NCBI RefSeq assembly: GCF_900129155.1
Contig: NZ_FQVF01000012.1
Location: 1-64,000 of the forward strand
Direction: 5' to 3'
DNA from: Marinomonas polaris DSM 16579
GTDB lineage: Bacteria; Pseudomonadota; Gammaproteobacteria; Pseudomonadales; Marinomonadaceae
Length of the DNA: 64,000 nucleotides
Shown here in pieces: positions 61,677-64,000 of the stretch. Position numbers and translations under genes: made by a program. Within the stretch, counting starts at the first letter, position 1; the number at the start of each line of letters is the position of its first letter. Below the pieces are notes generated by a model. That model was not told the origin of the DNA, did no database searches, and worked only from the letters and a program-made list of their open reading frames with translations.

Positions 61677-63035
61677 TTAATCTGGTTTACGATTACGACG
61701 CGCTGGTGCTAGAGGCTTGCTTCGAAGACCTTGGCCTGGTGTCATTTCTGCTTTTGGTGCGCTAGGGCGACGATTGCCAGACTTAGGCGCATTGCCTTGT
61801 TTCGCGCCATTACCTTGTCTTGGAGCATTGGTTTGTTCACGCGGTCTTTTTGGCTTGTTAGGCTTGATTGGACGTGTATCCAATGTAGTATCAGGCAACA
61901 TGTGTGTTGGCATGAAATCATCTTCGTAACGACGTTCAATTAGCTTCTGAGTCAAACGCTCAATCGCGCGTAATTGATCTAGTTCGTCGGCGGCTACCAA
62001 TGAAATTGCTTTGCCAGTTGCGCCAGCACGACCAGTACGGCCGATACGGTGAACGTAATCTTCTGCTACATCTGGTAGGTCAAAGTTGACTACGTGAGGC
62101 AGTTGTTCGATGTCCAGTCCACGCGCCGCGATGTCCGTCGCGACAAGAATACGAATACGGCCTTCTTTAAAGTCTGATAAAGCGCGAGTACGTGCGCCTT
62201 GGCTTTTGTTGCCGTGGATGGCGCTAGCACGAATGCCAGCGTCTTCTAATTGTTTGGTGATTTTATTTGCACCGTGTTTAGTGCGAGAAAAGACCAATGC
62301 CTGATCCCAACGACCGTCAGCGATAAGTTGAATTAACAACTCAGTTTTGCGTTTCTTATCGACTGGGTGCAACCACTGTTCTACAGAGACCGCTGTCGCA
62401 TTACGTGGCGTAACGGAAATCTCGATTGGGTTGTTTACCAAGCCTTTTGCTAACTGGCGAATTTCTGGTGAAAAGGTCGCAGAGAACAATAAGTTCTGAC
62501 GTTTCTTCGGCAGAATAGCTAGGATTTTTTTGATGTCATGGATAAAGCCCATGTCCAGCATGCGATCTGCTTCGTCTAACACTAGGATTTCTAGCTTGTC
62601 GAAACGTACTGCTTTTTGGTTGTATAAATCCATCATGCGGCCAGGCGTTGCGATCAATATATCCGCGCCGCGACGTAGTGCCATCATTTGAGGATTGATT
62701 TTAACGCCGCCGAATACCACTGTTGATTTAAGAGACAGATGCTGGCCGTAATTTTTGACGCTTTCAGCGACTTGCGCTGCTAATTCACGAGTTGGTGTTA
62801 ATACTAAAGCGCGAACTTGATTGCTTTGTGCGTTTTCGCCTTTACTTAAAATTTCAAGCAAGGGTAAGGTAAAACCGGCTGTTTTGCCTGTCCCTGTTTG
62901 GGCTGCGGCCATCACATCTTGGCCTTCAAGAATGGCTGGTATTGCCTGAGCTTGAATTGCAGACGGCTCAGTATAGCCTTGATCTTCAATGGCTTTTAAG
63001 ATGGGGGCAGAAAGCCCAAGTTTGTTGAAACTCAT
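61677..63035 (-). CDS. rhlE: DEAD-box RNA helicase, RhlE-type
   Basis: This 452-aa protein has the DEAD-box set: Q motif ([31 protein letters not shown]), Walker [28 protein letters not shown], and HRIGRTGR. The basic, Pro/Gly/Asn-rich C-terminus (residues 395-452) is typical of RhlE and binds RNA. It remodels RNA in cold adaptation or ribosome assembly. The frame opens at 63047; ATG 63035 (MSFNKLG) is the usual RhlE-type start. Confidence 0.93.
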   Translation of the reverse strand: MSFNKLGLSAPILKAIEDQGYTEPSAIQAQAIPAILEGQDVMAAAQTGTGKTAGFTLPLLEILSKGENAQSNQVRALVLTPTRELAAQVAESVKNYGQHLSLKSTVVFGGVKINPQMMALRRGADILIATPGRMMDLYNQKAVRFDKLEILVLDEADRMLDMGFIHDIKKILAILPKKRQNLLFSATFSPEIRQLAKGLVNNPIEISVTPRNATAVSVEQWLHPVDKKRKTELLIQLIADGRWDQALVFSRTKHGANKITKQLEDAGIRASAIHGNKSQGARTRALSDFKEGRIRILVATDIAARGLDIEQLPHVVNFDLPDVAEDYVHRIGRTGRAGATGKAISLVAADELDQLRAIERLTQKLIERRYEDDFMPTHMLPDTTLDTRPIKPNKPKRPREQTNAPRQGNGAKQGNAPKSGNRRPSAPKAEMTPGQGLRSKPLAPARRNRKPD

Positions 63036-63270
63036 AGATGTTCTCATGTTTTATAAAGGCAGGTGCTAAGCTGAAAGGTCAGGTTATGCAAGAATTTCGC
63101 GAAGCTTACCTTATATCGGCTCTACATGCTATGTAGTATGGCTTTTGGATGATAATTGTACTGGCCGAGGTTGTAATAAAAAGCGCAGTAAAAGCGTCTT
63201 TGCATCGACTTACTGTGTCGAGCAAACTATGCCGAGCAAAGACTTATTCGTATCTTACCAAGCTATTTGG

Positions 63271-64000
63271 TTAGACTCGTTTTACATCTACCGAAACGGC
63301 AAGTTGCTGAGAGCCGCCACCTTCAAAAATAACGCCTTGAAGTGGTGTCACGTCAGCATAATCTCGACCCCATGCAGTGACGATATGCTGATCGCTTGGC
63401 ATTAGGTCATTGGTTGGATCAAATTCTACCCAACCTAATTCAGGGATAAACACCGCGAACCAAGCGTGAGAGGCATCCGCACCAACCAATTTTTCTTGTC
63501 CTGGTGGGGGCAAGGTTTCTAGGTAGCCACTCATATAACGAGCTGGAATGCCAACCGAACGCAAACAGCCAATGGCTAAATGAGCGAAATCCTGACATAC
63601 ACCGCTGCGCTGTTTTAGTACTTGCTCAAGTGGCGTCGCAACGGTTGTACTAGCTGGGTCGAATTTGAATTCAGTGAAGATCTTATGAGTGAAAGCCAAT
63701 GCTGCCTGTAAGACAGGTTTGTCATCTGTAAAAGTGCTTAGAGCATAGGCCTTTAAATCTTCTGAACAACGTATTTGCGGAGAATCCAGTAGATATTCTT
63801 TTGCCATGCGCAGTTCAGGTGTATTTGGATTACTTAGTTGCGCGCGTAATTGACCACAAGTGAGCGTGCTTTGCATTTGCCATTGAAGTACATTCAATGG
63901 TGAAATTTCAAAGTCAGTGGTGACATCAATCACCAATTTTTTATGGGCTTCTTGAATCGAAAAATAAAACGTCTGATTACCGAAATAATCTTCGCCATCG
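63271..64000 (-). CDS. Transglutaminase-like cysteine protease family protein (5' end outside window)
   Basis: At least 243 aa lie within the window. The transglutaminase core has RSGVCQDFAHLAIGCLRSVGIPARYMSGYLE (nucleophile Cys), ASHAWFAVFIPELGWVEFDPTND (catalytic His and Asp). The frame reads on past an internal TTG at 63936 to the edge with conserved N-terminal-domain sequence (DYFGNQTFYFSIQEAH), so the real start is outside. Such proteins are often in operons with circularly permuted ATP-grasp and alpha-E genes. Confidence 0.92.
   Translation of the reverse strand, partial: DGEDYFGNQTFYFSIQEAHKKLVIDVTTDFEISPLNVLQWQMQSTLTCGQLRAQLSNPNTPELRMAKEYLLDSPQIRCSEDLKAYALSTFTDDKPVLQAALAFTHKIFTEFKFDPASTTVATPLEQVLKQRSGVCQDFAHLAIGCLRSVGIPARYMSGYLETLPPPGQEKLVGADASHAWFAVFIPELGWVEFDPTNDLMPSDQHIVTAWGRDYADVTPLQGVIFEGGGSQQLAVSVDVKRV

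Noticed and set aside
63145-63405. 86-aa + strand reading frame
   Set aside because: Antisense to the conserved transglutaminase C-terminus and lacks a ribosome site.
63271-63936. Complete transglutaminase gene starting at 63936
   Set aside because: That start is an internal TTG; the frame continues with conserved sequence to the window edge.

Overview
The window looks like a chromosomal segment of a marine gammaproteobacterium, most likely Marinomonas or a close relative. That assignment is inferred from gene content and gene order; there is no rRNA or other direct taxonomic marker. Backbone genes have moderate GC, while the block at 36.1-47.7 kb is visibly AT-rich.

1-4.8 kb is an accessory patch. 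It holds the right end of an IS3-family element whose insertion cut short a DUF262-like gene, an AbiEi/AbiEii-type toxin-antitoxin pair with direct-repeat operator candidates, three small genes (GFA family, P-loop NTPase, tautomerase), a 140-bp MITE with perfect inverted repeats and a 5-bp target duplication, and decayed dispersed repeats.

4.8-21 kb is a urea utilisation locus on the + strand. It runs urtABCDE (urea ABC importer), ureD-ureABC-ureEFG (urease and its nickel-insertion factors), hupE/ureJ (nickel permease), a very large NCS1-transporter/hybrid histidine kinase fusion, and a LuxR-type response regulator. Together these can import urea, hydrolyse it to ammonia and CO2, mature the nickel enzyme, and probably sense a related solute.

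21-26 kb on the - strand is a sulfate assimilation unit: sbp, cysT, cysW, cysA, with the regulator cysB as last gene. 26-36 kb is a mixed region: an acetyltransferase, a probable catabolism-plus-taxis operon (amidohydrolase, MatC-like carrier, Cache chemoreceptor) divergent from a GntR regulator, a cupin, a peroxiredoxin-like protein, two AraC-type regulators and a cysteine hydrolase.

36.1-47.8 kb is an integrative mobilizable element inserted in the 3' end of a CAT-anticodon tRNA gene and bounded by a perfect 59-bp direct repeat. It carries an AlpA-like factor, a ribbon-helix-helix-like protein with an oriT candidate, a VirD4-type coupling protein, a MobF relaxase-helicase and a P4-type integrase. 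Its cargo is a two-gene cassette, a HEPN-like protein plus a 930-aa protein joining a KGGVGR ParA-type ATPase to a second P-loop module. This cassette is the best candidate in the window for an undescribed, probably defensive, system.

47.9-64 kb is backbone again: modE and modABC (molybdate), an HD-GYP protein with a solute-binding domain, a TcyP-type cystine symporter, two convergent chemoreceptors separated by a hairpin built from IS3-type ends, a tandem pair of paralogous small membrane proteins, an RhlE-type RNA helicase, and a transglutaminase-like protein running off the right edge.
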